DNA of 64,000 nt from Pandoraea pnomenusa (GTDB taxonomy: Bacteria > Pseudomonadota > Gammaproteobacteria > Burkholderiales > Burkholderiaceae): NCBI RefSeq assembly GCF_000767615.3, contig NZ_CP009553.3, positions 4,154,001-4,218,000 on the forward strand, read 5' to 3'. The first letter of the stretch is position 1; the number at the start of each line of letters is the position of its first letter. A model generated the notes under the pieces. That model was not told the origin of the DNA. It ran no database searches and saw only the letters and a list, made by a program, of their open reading frames with translations. Both the position numbers and the translations under genes were made by a program. Below are positions 18,754 through 27,162 of this stretch, one piece after another.

Positions 18754-19407
18754 TTACTTGTGGCTCAAACGCCGCACCAGCCAGTCGCCGAACGTCTGCA
18801 CCAGTTGCACGAACACGATCAGGATCAGCACCACGGTGATCATGACCTCCGGCAGGAAGCGCTGATAACCGTAGCGAATGCCCAGATCGCCCAGGCCGCC
18901 GCCGCCGATGGCACCGGCCATGGCCGAGTAGCCCACCAGGCTCACGAACGTGATCGTCAGGCCCGCCACGATGCCGGGCAACGCCTCGGGCAGCAGCACC
19001 TTCATGACGATCTGGCCGGTCGTCGCGCCCATCGACTGTGCCGCTTCGATCAGCCCGCGATCCACTTCGCGCAGCGCCGTTTCGACCAGGCGCGCCACGA
19101 AGGGGGCGGCAGCGATCGTGAGCGGCACGACGGCGGCCATCGTGCCGATCGACGATCCGACGATCAGCCGCGTGAACGGGATCACCGCGACCAGCAAAAT
19201 GATGAACGGCGTCGATCGCACGGCGTTGACGAGGATACCGACGATGCGATTGGTCGGCAGGTTCTGCAACACGCCATTGCGGTCCGTCAGGTAGAGCAGC
19301 ACGCCCAGCGGCACGCCCACGACGGCACCGATGACGCCAGAGATCCCCACCATGACGAGCGTCTCCCAGAACGAGGAGACGAACAGATCGAACATTTCAC
19401 TCCACAT
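18754..19407 (-). CDS. metI: Methionine ABC transporter permease MetI
   Basis: This 217-aa inner-membrane permease has five predicted helices. The family EAA-type loop [26 protein letters not shown] couples it to MetN, and it ends with [12 protein letters not shown]. The ATG at 19407 (MWSEMFDLF) is the family start and overlaps the metN end by 11 bp. The long frame upstream of it is a metN shadow. Confidence 0.94.
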   Translation of the reverse strand: MWSEMFDLFVSSFWETLVMVGISGVIGAVVGVPLGVLLYLTDRNGVLQNLPTNRIVGILVNAVRSTPFIILLVAVIPFTRLIVGSSIGTMAAVVPLTIAAAPFVARLVETALREVDRGLIEAAQSMGATTGQIVMKVLLPEALPGIVAGLTITFVSLVGYSAMAGAIGGGGLGDLGIRYGYQRFLPEVMITVVLILIVFVQLVQTFGDWLVRRLSHK

Positions 19408-20431
19408 GGCTGAGCTCCTCGACGACAACGCCCTGACTGGCAAGGAACGCCATGGCTTCGGCCACGCGGGCCGGGGTACCGCCTGCCAGCACGGCGAGCG
19501 ATCCGAAGGCCTGCCCCTGGATCTCGTCGATCTGGCCGTGCAGGATATTGAAATCGAGCTCGTAGCGTCGAATCGCCTCGGACAGCAGCGGCTGATCCAC
19601 GCCCGCGCCCGAGAAGGCCAGACGATAGAGGTGGTCGTGACCATTGCCGATGCGCGAGGCGACACGCTCGCGAACACCGGCAGGCAGTTCCTGCGAGATC
19701 ACGTCGCCGATGAGCGCACGCGTGACTTCGTGGCGCGGACGCAGGAAGACGTCGATCACACGGCCCTGCTCGACAACGCGGCCAGCGTCGAGCACCGCAA
19801 CGCGGTCGCAGACCTGCTTGATGACTTCCATCTGGTGCGTGATCAGTACGACCGTCAGCCCCAGTTCGCGATTGATGCGCTTGAGCAGCTCGAGAATCGA
19901 GCGCGTGGTCTCGGGATCGAGCGCGGACGTCGCCTCGTCGGAGAGCAGCACCTGCGGCTCGCTCGCCAGCGCACGGGCAATGCCCACCCGCTGCTTCTGG
20001 CCGCCGGAAATCTGCGACGGGTAACGATCCTTCTGTGCCGTCAGCCCGACCAGTTCGAGCAACGGCAGCACCTTGGCGCGAATGTCGGCGCTCGGCATGC
20101 CCGCGAGCTCGAGCGGCAACGCCACATTCTCGTAGACGGTGCGCGAGCTCAGGAGATTGAAATGCTGGAAGATCATGCCGATGCGACGGCGCGCCTGGCG
20201 CAGATCGTCGGCGGACATCGACGTCAAATCCTGCCCGTCGACGCGCACGGTGCCGTCGCTCGGACGGTTGAGCAAATTGATCACACGCACGAGCGTGCTC
20301 TTGCCGGCACCGCTTCGGCCGATGATGCCAAAGACTTCGCCGCGCTCGATCGACAGGCTGATGTTGGAAAGCGCGTCGACCGGCCCCTTGGGCCCAGCAA
20401 ATCGCTGGGTAATGTTCTGGAGTTCGATCAT
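19397..20431 (-). CDS. metN: Methionine ABC transporter ATP-binding protein MetN
   Basis: This 344-aa ATPase has Walker A GRSGAGKS at 38-45, signature [14 protein letters not shown] and Walker [14 protein letters not shown]. Its C-terminal ~75 residues form the NIL domain ([20 protein letters not shown]), which binds methionine and causes trans-inhibition. [11 protein letters not shown] is the standard N-terminus. No strong ribosome site is visible. It is the first gene of metNIQ. Confidence 0.95.
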   Translation of the reverse strand: MIELQNITQRFAGPKGPVDALSNISLSIERGEVFGIIGRSGAGKSTLVRVINLLNRPSDGTVRVDGQDLTSMSADDLRQARRRIGMIFQHFNLLSSRTVYENVALPLELAGMPSADIRAKVLPLLELVGLTAQKDRYPSQISGGQKQRVGIARALASEPQVLLSDEATSALDPETTRSILELLKRINRELGLTVVLITHQMEVIKQVCDRVAVLDAGRVVEQGRVIDVFLRPRHEVTRALIGDVISQELPAGVRERVASRIGNGHDHLYRLAFSGAGVDQPLLSEAIRRYELDFNILHGQIDEIQGQAFGSLAVLAGGTPARVAEAMAFLASQGVVVEELSHVE

Positions 20432-20780
20432 GCAAAAAAATAGCAGCCCCACTGCCGGAAACTGCCCGCAGTGCGCCGCCGAGACTCGGTATTTAGCGTG
20501 AAGGCGACATTCTAGCCCATGCACCTAAATAGTTGAAAATAATAAAACTTGATCTCTTTATATGGAAATTCCACTTAATTTGCACCAAGGCAGGGAGTGC
20601 CATGATCGGTGTATCGCATTGCAGCACGAAATGCGCACATGACAGCTGGCCTGCCCTCTCAAACGAGAAAAGATGAGGTGATTTCGCTAACCGGGAGTTT
20701 CATTCCCATTTAACGGGAATGACGGAAAGATGAGGCGACGTGACGACAGGGCCGAGGCCCGGTCGGATGGGCGGACACGC
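20432..20780. other. Intergenic region upstream of metN, containing its promoter
   Basis: The section at 20520-20585 is strikingly AT-rich against the GC-rich background. On the minus strand, TTCAAC (20532-20537) and TAGAAT (20509-20514), 17 nt apart, make a plausible metN promoter. No MetJ box array and no SAM riboswitch core were found. A palindrome lies at 20701-20721. No gene was recognised. Confidence 0.45.
20701..20721. promoter_or_regulatory. Palindrome CATTCCC-N7-GGGAATG
   Basis: Perfect 7-bp arms around ATTTAAC lie ~60 nt beyond the end of the single-domain response regulator gene. There is no T-run, so a protein-binding site is more likely than a terminator. Confidence 0.35.
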
Positions 20781-21203
20781 TCAGGCCTGGCGGCTGGTGG
20801 CGAACTCGTCGAGCACTTCGATCACGCGGTCGAATTCGAGCGATTTGTCGAAGAAATACTGCACGCCCAGTTGCTGGCACCGCTTGCGATACGTGGCGAG
20901 CGCATAGTTCGTCAGCACGATGGCCATGAGCTGCGACAAAAGCCCCGCCTGATGCAGGTAGGAAAGCACGTCCATGCCGGAGCCGCGGCGCAACTGAATG
21001 TCGACGATCACCGCATCGAACGAGTCCTCCTTGAGCGTGCGCACCGCGTCGTCCGCGGTTTCCGCCACCCCCGTCACCTGAAGCATGCCGGTCGAGCCAA
21101 GCGCCTCCGACAGGCTCTCGCGAATGACGGCGGAGTCTTCGATCAACAGGACTTTGAGGGGCAAGCGGGACCCCGTATGCGTTGCCGCGTTCCCGGTTGA
21201 CAT
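20781..21203 (-). CDS. Single-domain response regulator
   Basis: The 140 residues comprise only a receiver domain. The acidic pair lies in IEDS (~22-23), the phospho-acceptor Asp is ~68 in AVIVDIQL, Thr ~98 (VLTNYA) and Lys ~120 (FFDKS). There is no output domain, so it should act by protein contact, as CheY-like or phosphorelay proteins do. The start follows GAGAGG. It lies 13 nt after the LuxR-type regulator gene on the same strand and is probably co-transcribed. The kinase at 23377-24921 is a likely partner by proximity only. Confidence 0.88.
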   Translation of the reverse strand: MSTGNAATHTGSRLPLKVLLIEDSAVIRESLSEALGSTGMLQVTGVAETADDAVRTLKEDSFDAVIVDIQLRRGSGMDVLSYLHQAGLLSQLMAIVLTNYALATYRKRCQQLGVQYFFDKSLEFDRVIEVLDEFATSRQA

Positions 21204-21216
21204 GACAGCCTCTCTT

Positions 21217-21861
21217 TCAACTGATCAAGCCGTTCTTCAGCGCATATAGCGTCAGATCGGCGTTGGTTTTCAAATGCATCTTTTCCAGCACACGCGCGCG
21301 ATACGTGCTGACGGTCTTGACGGACAGATGCAATTCGTCGGCGATTTCCGTTGGGGTACGGCCCTGCGCGAGCTTGCAAAACACCTGGAATTCCCGCTCC
21401 GAGAGCTGTTCGTGCATTGGCTCGTCGACCGGCTGATCGAGCTTTTGCGCGAGCAGGTCTGCGGTCACCTCGCTGACGTAGCGATGGCCGCGTGCCACCG
21501 TGCGGATCGCCCGAATGATCTCCTCGGGCGCGGCATCTTTCATCAGATAGCCATTGGCGCCGGCTCGCAGCAGGTTCACCGCGTACTGCGCTTCCGGATA
21601 CGTCGAAAGAAACAGGACGCCCTGCTCGGGACGTAACTGCTTGATCACGCGCAGGGTGTCGATCCCGTTCTTGTCGGGCATGGCGATATCCAGCAGCACG
21701 ACATCGAACGCCGTATCGCGAACGGCGCGAATCACTTCGTCGCCACTCGACGCCTCGCCCAGCACTTCCATGTCCTGCTCGTCGGCAATGAACTGTTTGA
21801 AGCCGGTGCGTACGATCGCGTGGTCGTCGGCAATCAGGATTTTTATTGTTGTCAGTGACAT
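21217..21861 (-). CDS. NarL/FixJ-family response regulator
   Basis: This 214-aa protein has a receiver domain (phospho-Asp ~58 in VVLLDIAMP, Lys in LMKDAAPEE) and a C-terminal LuxR helix-turn-helix, LSEREFQVFCKLAQGRTPTEIADELHLSVKTVSTY. The layout matches UvrY/FixJ-type regulators. The ATG at 21861 follows GGAG. A NarL-type regulator needs a HisKA_3 kinase; one is encoded at 23377-24921 on the opposite strand, so the two probably form a system. Confidence 0.92.
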   Translation of the reverse strand: MSLTTIKILIADDHAIVRTGFKQFIADEQDMEVLGEASSGDEVIRAVRDTAFDVVLLDIAMPDKNGIDTLRVIKQLRPEQGVLFLSTYPEAQYAVNLLRAGANGYLMKDAAPEEIIRAIRTVARGHRYVSEVTADLLAQKLDQPVDEPMHEQLSEREFQVFCKLAQGRTPTEIADELHLSVKTVSTYRARVLEKMHLKTNADLTLYALKNGLIS

Positions 21862-21932
21862 CTAAGCTCCAGAGACTATCCCCATCGGCCAGATGGCAGC
21901 GCTTGCATGGTGTCAATGCGCTGGTCATGGCC

Positions 21933-21980
21933 GCTACTCGCCAATACTCGTCGCTACTCACCGCCACTCACCGTCACTCG
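21933..21980. repeat. Degenerate short tandem repeat
   Basis: A run of imperfect units of the type (G/C)CTACTCnCC and CACTCACCG lies between the ferritin-like stop and the response regulator. It looks like slippage-prone low-complexity DNA. Confidence 0.4.
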
Positions 21981-22585
21981 CGGTCGAGCAGATCCCGCAT
22001 ATCGTCGGCATGCTCCTCCTCGACCGCCAGAATCTCCTCGAGCATGCGACGCGTCGTGGTATCCCGGTCGCCCAAATAATGAATCATCTCGCGATAACTC
22101 TCAATCGCAATGCGTTCCGCCACCAGATTTTCGCGGATCATGTCGCGCAGGTTGGCGGCCGGCACATACTCGGCATGGCTTCGCGCGGAGAGGCTGTCGG
22201 GCGAGAAGTCCGGCTCGCCACCCAACTGCACGATACGCGCGGCGATGCGATCCGCATGGTCCTGCTCCTGCGCGGCGTGTTCCGCGAATTCGGCAGCCAC
22301 CGGCTCGGCATGGATGCCCGTGGCCATGAAGTGGTGGCGCTTGTAGCGCAGCACGCAAACCAACTCCGTGGCGAGTGCGTCGTTGAGCATGTGCACCACT
22401 GCGTCGCGGTCCGCGCGGTAATCCTCCGTGACGGCACCTTCGTCGAGATGCTCGCGCGCCCGCTCGCGCAGCGCGCGCACATCGATCTCGAAGTCTTCGC
22501 CCGCATGCTGGCTGTGCCCGTTGCCCTTCATCGCGTGTGTGCCGGACGTTGCAGTCTGCTGCTTGGCGTGCTTGGCGGTATGCAT
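21974..22585 (-). CDS. Ferritin-like (bacterioferritin-type) protein
   Basis: This 203-aa protein has an ~60-residue polar N-terminal extension and then a four-helix ferritin-like domain. Candidate di-iron ligands are E74, E107 with H110 (EQDH), E157 and the ExxH at ~189-192 (VEEEH). Related proteins bind or oxidise iron and appear in stress responses; the exact role is unknown. A strong AGGAGG site precedes the ATG at 22585. Neighbours are stress-type genes. Confidence 0.85.
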   Translation of the reverse strand: MHTAKHAKQQTATSGTHAMKGNGHSQHAGEDFEIDVRALRERAREHLDEGAVTEDYRADRDAVVHMLNDALATELVCVLRYKRHHFMATGIHAEPVAAEFAEHAAQEQDHADRIAARIVQLGGEPDFSPDSLSARSHAEYVPAANLRDMIRENLVAERIAIESYREMIHYLGDRDTTTRRMLEEILAVEEEHADDMRDLLDRE

Positions 22586-22694
22586 GAGCGATTCCTCCTG
22601 TCAGTGTTTTTGGGGGGAGCGCGCCGGCGATAGCCGGGCGCTCGTTCGGGGCGAATCCGGCGCAGGGCCGGATCGTGCCGAAGTCAGGCGCGGC

Positions 22695-22856
22695 TCATCG
22701 TCGAATCACGCCGAAGAGCAGCGTGACCAGGAAGATCACCAGGAAGATGAAGAACAGGATCTTGGCGATCTCGGCGGCGCCCGCGGCAATGCCGGTAAAG
22801 CCGAAAACCGCGGCGATCAATGCGATCACGAAAAATACGACGGCGTAGTGAAGCAT
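22695..22856 (-). CDS. DUF1328 (YtjA-like) small membrane protein, copy 1
   Basis: This 53-aa hydrophobic peptide starts [20 protein letters not shown] and carries the family core [20 protein letters not shown], ending GVIRR. It has two predicted membrane helices. AGGAGG lies 5 nt before the ATG. It is a paralogue of the next gene. The family is often induced in envelope or general stress; no molecular function is established. Confidence 0.9.
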   Translation of the reverse strand: MLHYAVVFFVIALIAAVFGFTGIAAGAAEIAKILFFIFLVIFLVTLLFGVIRR

Positions 22857-22962
22857 CGCAACCTCCTATCAAGTGAGCGGCTCGCGCTCGACACGCCGGA
22901 CTTGCCGGCGCCGCTGCACGGCTTCGCGGCGGCGCACGCGCGCGTCGCCGCGAAGCACCGCG

Positions 22963-23139
22963 CTAGTCGACGATCTTCTTGGCGATGGTCAGGCCAAGCA
23001 ACAGGAAGATCACGAACAGCACCAGGAACAACACGAACAATATCTTCGCGATCCCGGCGGCGCCGGCAGCAATTCCCGTGAAGCCCAGCAGGCCCGCCAC
23101 GAGCGAGATCAGTGCGAACAACAAAGCCCACTTCAACAT
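22963..23139 (-). CDS. DUF1328 (YtjA-like) small membrane protein, copy 2
   Basis: This 58-aa paralogue of the preceding peptide starts [20 protein letters not shown], with core [20 protein letters not shown] and a charged end AKKIVD. It has two membrane helices. AAGGAGAACG precedes the ATG at 23139. The tandem pair shares the core TGIAAGAA(E/G)IAKILF, a recent or maintained duplication. The longer reading through it continues into the divergent kinase promoter and is not coding. Confidence 0.9.
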   Translation of the reverse strand: MLKWALLFALISLVAGLLGFTGIAAGAAGIAKILFVLFLVLFVIFLLLGLTIAKKIVD

Positions 23140-23376
23140 AGCGTTCTCCTTGGTCGGAACAGCGTTTCCCGGAGAGATTCCTCGCTCCCGGGAATTGGCG
23201 TCGCTGCCGAATGCAGCGCAGGCAAACTCCTGGGCGCTGAATGTATGGTAGAAAAACCCCGCTGACGAAACAGCCCGGACGGCGCTGGTTTTTACGTAGG
23301 AATTGGCTGACAATTTGGGAAAAGTCGCGTATTTCGCCGTATGATCGAAGCGCGTCTTACCTCCGGTCACCCTCAC

Positions 23377-24921
23377 ATGCCCCGATTGTTCACGTCCTGG
23401 TTGCGTCGCCGAAGCTGGATCATCGCCATGGTCGCCGCGATCGTGATCACGGTCGGCAGTCTGGTCGGGCTGGAGTCCGCGCACCGACGGCTGGCTTCCA
23501 CCTACGAGGCGGCACTGCAGGGCATGATCGCGGCCAACGAGCTCAACGAGATCATGGCGCGCACGTCGACCGTGGTTTCGAGTCAACGCGGCTACCTGCT
23601 GACCAACGATCCGGTCTACCTCGCCCCCTACCTGTCTGCCGTGCGGCGCATTCGCGACCTGGCGGCGGTCGTCATCGCGCATTACGAAGCCGTGGGCGAC
23701 ACCCAGGCGACCGAGGACTTCGCGCGCGTCATGACGCTCTTCTCGCAGCGCATCGCCGCCATGGAAGCCGCGCGAGCCAATGTCAAGCAAGGCACCATGA
23801 GCCTTGAAGAAGCCCTCTCCCCGAGCAATCTCGGCCTCGGCACCATGGAGCCGGTGCAAAACGGCATCACCGATCTTTACAACCGCGAAGTGGCGCGCGC
23901 GCGCACGGCGCAAAGCGACGGCCGCTTCGACCAGGCGATTTCCGCAGTGAGCGCGGGCGCGCTTTCCGTGCTCACGATCCTGCTGTTCGTGATGTTGTTC
24001 CGCTCACTGGGCAAGCAGATGCGGCAGGAACAACTTGCGCGCGATCAGCTGCACGAGCAGCAGACCCATCTGGATCGGCTCGTGCGCGAGCGCACCGAAC
24101 AACTCGACGAGTTGGCGACCCACTTGCAGAACGTGAGCGAGGACGAGAAGACACGGCTCTCGCGCGAACTGCACGACGAACTCGGCGCCATTCTCACCGC
24201 GTGCAAGATGGACGTGACGTGGGCACATCACAAATTGCGCAACACCGATGCGGTGATCGCCGAGAAACTGGCGCGTGCCCAGCGCAACCTCGACGCCGGC
24301 ATCCAGATCAAACGCCGCATCATCGAGAACCTGCGGCCGACGGTGCTGATCAACTTCGGGCTTGTCACGGCGTTGCGCTCGCTTGCCGAAGAGACTGCCG
24401 ACCAGCAGCACTGGCAGCTCGATCTCGATTTGCCGGAAGAGGATTTCGCGCTGCCCGAGTCCACCGCGATCGTACTGTTCCGTGTGGCGCAGGAGGCGCT
24501 CACGAACGCGGGCAAGTATGCACGCGCAACACAAGTGCGCGTGGCCCTCGCGTGCGACGATCAGCGCGTGCGGCTCGAAGTCATCGACAATGGCATCGGC
24601 CTGACGCGCGACCAGTTCAACAAGCCCAAGACGCACGGTCTGTTCGGCATGCGGCAACGCGTTTCGGCCAAGGGGGGGCGCATTGACATTCACTCGCTGC
24701 CGCAGCGCCTGGGCACCGAGATCCAGGTCGTGTTGCCGCTGTGCAATCCGGCGGACGCCCCCGAAATCGCAACGGAAGTCACGCAAAGCACGGCCGCGCC
24801 GACCGCCGCAGCCTCTGCCTCTGCCACTGGCCCGGCCACCGCCGACGCCACCCCGTCGGCCACCGCGACCGACACGCCACCGCGCCCCGACACGCCCGGC
24901 TCCCGCGTCGGAATACGCTGA
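23377..24921 (+). CDS. Sensor histidine kinase, CHASE3-like sensor and HisKA_3
   Basis: The 514-aa kinase has TM1 ~14-32, a ~155-residue periplasmic helical domain of CHASE3 type ([12 protein letters not shown]) and TM2 ~190-208. A coiled coil leads to a HisKA_3 dimerisation domain with His ~266 in [11 protein letters not shown], then HATPase_c with N-box [11 protein letters not shown] and G1 DNGIGL. The last ~58 residues are a low-complexity Ala/Thr/Pro tail not needed for catalysis. HisKA_3 kinases pair with NarL-type regulators, here 21217-21861. Start choice between 23341 and 23377 is uncertain; neither has a clear ribosome site. Confidence 0.9.
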   Translation: MPRLFTSWLRRRSWIIAMVAAIVITVGSLVGLESAHRRLASTYEAALQGMIAANELNEIMARTSTVVSSQRGYLLTNDPVYLAPYLSAVRRIRDLAAVVIAHYEAVGDTQATEDFARVMTLFSQRIAAMEAARANVKQGTMSLEEALSPSNLGLGTMEPVQNGITDLYNREVARARTAQSDGRFDQAISAVSAGALSVLTILLFVMLFRSLGKQMRQEQLARDQLHEQQTHLDRLVRERTEQLDELATHLQNVSEDEKTRLSRELHDELGAILTACKMDVTWAHHKLRNTDAVIAEKLARAQRNLDAGIQIKRRIIENLRPTVLINFGLVTALRSLAEETADQQHWQLDLDLPEEDFALPESTAIVLFRVAQEALTNAGKYARATQVRVALACDDQRVRLEVIDNGIGLTRDQFNKPKTHGLFGMRQRVSAKGGRIDIHSLPQRLGTEIQVVLPLCNPADAPEIATEVTQSTAAPTAAASASATGPATADATPSATATDTPPRPDTPGSRVGIR

Positions 24922-25063
24922 CAGCGCAACCCGACTCCGCCTACACCGCGACGATGTCGCGGCTGACAGCGCCGACATTTCGCACTCCCTAACATGGAAT
25001 CACTGCCACCGACGACACACGCCGTGCAGTGGCACTTTTTCCAACCCGATAAAAGGAGTTGTC

Positions 25064-25270
25064 ATGAACTCGGATCAAATGAAGGGCAAGTGGAACCAAC
25101 TCAAGGGCGAGGCGAAAAAGCAATGGGGCAATCTGACCGACGACGATCTGCTCAGGATCGAAGGTAACCGCGACAAGTTCGTTGGTGTGCTGCAGGAGCG
25201 CTACGGCAAGGCCAAGGAAGACGCTGAACGCGAAGTCGACACCTGGAACAACCAGCATAAGCTCTGGTAA
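25064..25270 (+). CDS. CsbD family stress protein
   Basis: This 68-aa hydrophilic protein starts MNSDQMKGKWNQLKGEAKKQ and ends DTWNNQHKLW, the full CsbD/YjbJ pattern. AAAGGAG precedes the ATG. YjbJ of E. coli belongs to the general stress regulon; the biochemical role is unknown. Its place beside DUF1328, entericidin and ferritin-like genes supports a stress role. Confidence 0.92.
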   Translation: MNSDQMKGKWNQLKGEAKKQWGNLTDDDLLRIEGNRDKFVGVLQERYGKAKEDAEREVDTWNNQHKLW

Positions 25271-25409
25271 TCGGATATGTCCGTACCCGCCGGCAGGCGG
25301 GTCCCCCGGCCGCCGGGAGGCGGTCTCCTCCCTCCCCCTCCCCCTCGTCGCGCTGCCATCGCGCCATGCTCGCGCGACAGATGACATCTTTGCTCAAGGA
25401 GAAATCAAA

Positions 25410-25547
25410 ATGAAACGACTGATCGCCATCGCACTGCTTTCGGGCTTCGCACTGGGCCTCGCGGGCTGCAACACGGTCCAGGGCGCCGGCAAGGATGTTG
25501 AACGCGGCGGCGAGGCCATCCAGGGTGCTGCCGAGCGCAACAAGTAA
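25410..25547 (+). CDS. Entericidin A/B-like lipopeptide
   Basis: The 45-aa precursor has a signal peptide and lipobox LAGC (Cys ~20), then NTVQGAGKDVERGGEAIQGAA, the entericidin core. The mature ~26-residue lipopeptide would be amphipathic and membrane-anchored. In E. coli the ecnAB pair is linked to stationary-phase lysis; only one member is seen here. AAGGAGA precedes the ATG. Confidence 0.92.
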   Translation: MKRLIAIALLSGFALGLAGCNTVQGAGKDVERGGEAIQGAAERNK

Positions 25548-25657
25548 GTCGCCCGCGGCCTGAGGATGCGCCGGATGCGCCCGACGATGTCGACGCCGTC
25601 CGACGACCTCGGCTGACATCCCCCAACGCCCAGGAACCCGCTCAACAGGAGGACGAG

Positions 25658-26239
25658 ATGTCACATCGATTCGTCATGAGAGTTCTGACCTGCGCCTGCC
25701 TCGCTACCGGCATGCTGGGTGCGGCGGCCGCCAATGCGGCAGACGCCGCCGCCAAGGATCGCTACGAGGCCGCGCAAAAATCAGCCGAGGCCGACTACAA
25801 GGCGGCATCGGCGCGCTGCGACGACCTCAAGGACAACGCGAAGAAGATCTGCGTGGACACGGCCAAGGGCAACGAAAAGGTGGCCAAGGCGAACGCGGAA
25901 GCCGACTACAAGCAAACGCCCAAGGCCCGTTACGACGCCGCTGTCGCCAAGGCCGACGCCGACTACAGCGTCGCCAAGCTGCGCTGCGACGACAAGAAGG
26001 GCAACGACAAGGACGTTTGCGTGAAGGACGCCGACGCCGCGAAGACGAAGGCCTACGGCGACGCCAAGGTCATGCGCACGAGCCGCGAGTCGTCCAAGGA
26101 CACCGTCGCGGCGCGTCATGACGCCAACGCCGATGCGAACAAGGCCCAGTACAAGGCGGCGGTCGAGCGCTGCGACAGCATGACGGGCGACAGCAAGGAC
26201 GCGTGCGTGGCCGACGCCAAGGCACGCTTCCACCAGTAA
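25658..26239 (+). CDS. Secreted protein with three CX10C repeats
   Basis: The 193-aa protein has a signal peptide (cut after ~residue 28, ANA|AD) and a mature part rich in Ala, Lys and Asp. Three units follow the pattern Y-x-x-A-x-x-R-C-D-x(9)-C-V near residues 47-71, 107-131 and 165-189. In each the two cysteines are exactly ten apart. Long helical, charged spacers separate them. The six paired cysteines suggest helical hairpins locked by disulphides or a metal site in the periplasm. I do not recognise a named family. AGGAGGACG precedes the ATG. Confidence 0.8.
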   Translation: MSHRFVMRVLTCACLATGMLGAAAANAADAAAKDRYEAAQKSAEADYKAASARCDDLKDNAKKICVDTAKGNEKVAKANAEADYKQTPKARYDAAVAKADADYSVAKLRCDDKKGNDKDVCVKDADAAKTKAYGDAKVMRTSRESSKDTVAARHDANADANKAQYKAAVERCDSMTGDSKDACVADAKARFHQ

Positions 26240-26740
26240 GCGTAGCGTTTCTTTCCGGCCCCCTGCCTCGCGGGGGGGGAGCCGGCACGGGTTTGGCAGG
26301 GAGGAGACGGCGTGAGGTCGCGAGTGCCCCACGCCGACGGCGGCGGACGTTGCGAAAGCGGCATCCGCCGCTGTTTTTGCGCCACAGCCCGGTGTCGTCG
26401 GTGTAAATGAATGTAACAAGTGCCGCGTATTCGGGGCCGTCCGGGACGCCTTCCGCTGGCGCCTCCGTCAACCGAAACGAGCGCAAACCGTTGATTATGA
26501 ATAAAATAGCAATGTAATCAACACGTTTGGCAGCGGCTTTTCATCCTTTGAACGCTCCCTGCTCCGGGTCCGCACGCATACTTTGCAACAATTGTGCCCA
26601 CCCCGGATTTCGGAACTTCAGTAAAGTGAAGCCAAGGAATGTGACGAATCAGGGTGCCGACGGGCACTGGGCGCGTCGAACGGCATGGTGCCGCTCGGGT
26701 GCCGTCATCAGTACGCTGCCAAGACCGCAGGAGAAATGTC
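26240..26740 (+). other. Intergenic region with two hairpins
   Basis: A GC hairpin (26255-26284) lies directly after the CX10C gene, and a terminator-like hairpin at 26340-26378. Further on is an AT-rich stretch (26490-26520, with TAAAAT) and the 8-bp palindrome ACAATTGT near 26588. No gene was recognised. Confidence 0.4.
26340..26378 (+). terminator. Probable intrinsic terminator
   Basis: The 8-bp stem GCGGCGGA / TCCGCCGC with a 16-nt loop is followed by TGTTTTT. It lies ~100 nt after the CX10C-repeat gene. Confidence 0.65.
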
Positions 26741-27046
26741 ATGAAAACCAAGTTTGCCGCCCTTGCCATCGCCGGGATCGCGCTCGCCGCGGGCGCGATC
26801 GGGACGGCGCAGGCACACGTCTCGGTCGGGATCGGCATCGGCTTGCCGCTGATCGCGCCGGCGCCGGTCTACGCTCCGGCCCCGGTATACGTTGCGCCGC
26901 CTCCGCCGGTTTATGTGGCGCCCCCGCCCGTCTATGTGGCCCCCGCGCCGGTCTACTACGGCGCACCGCCGGTGTATTACGGTCGTCCGTACTACGGCTA
27001 CGGTTACGGCCATGGCTACTGGCGCCACGGCCGCTGGCACCGCTGA
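26741..27046 (+). CDS. Secreted Pro/Tyr-repeat protein
   Basis: The 101-aa protein has a signal peptide (cut after ~24, AQA|HV) and an IGIGLPL segment. Tandem APVY / VYVAPPP units follow, then a Tyr/Gly-rich C-terminus with YYGYGYGHGYWRHGRWHR. This pattern is common in small exported proteins of Burkholderiales with no assigned function. CAGGAGAAATGTC precedes the ATG. The repeat region is built from GTCTAYG(T/C)... codon blocks and could expand or contract. Confidence 0.85.
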   Translation: MKTKFAALAIAGIALAAGAIGTAQAHVSVGIGIGLPLIAPAPVYAPAPVYVAPPPPVYVAPPPVYVAPAPVYYGAPPVYYGRPYYGYGYGHGYWRHGRWHR

Positions 27047-27078
27047 CAGTCAATGGCCGGCCTCGCAGCCGGCTGCCG

Positions 27079-27124
27079 AAAAGCAAAGCGCCACCGATTC
27101 CGCAATCGGTGGCGCTTTGCTTTT
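27079..27124. terminator. Very long symmetrical terminator
   Basis: Perfect 21-bp arms (AAAAGCAAAGCGCCACCGATT and its complement) surround a 4-nt loop. T-runs lie on both strands. It separates the Pro/Tyr-repeat gene (+) from the chemoreceptor gene (-). Confidence 0.95.
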
Positions 27125-27162
27125 GAGGCCAACGCGGCACGCAGGCGCATGGCGCTTGGCGC

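Noticed and set aside
20432..20580. MetJ boxes or a SAM riboswitch before metN
   Set aside because: No AGACGTCT-like repeats and no SAM aptamer core; only a plausible promoter.
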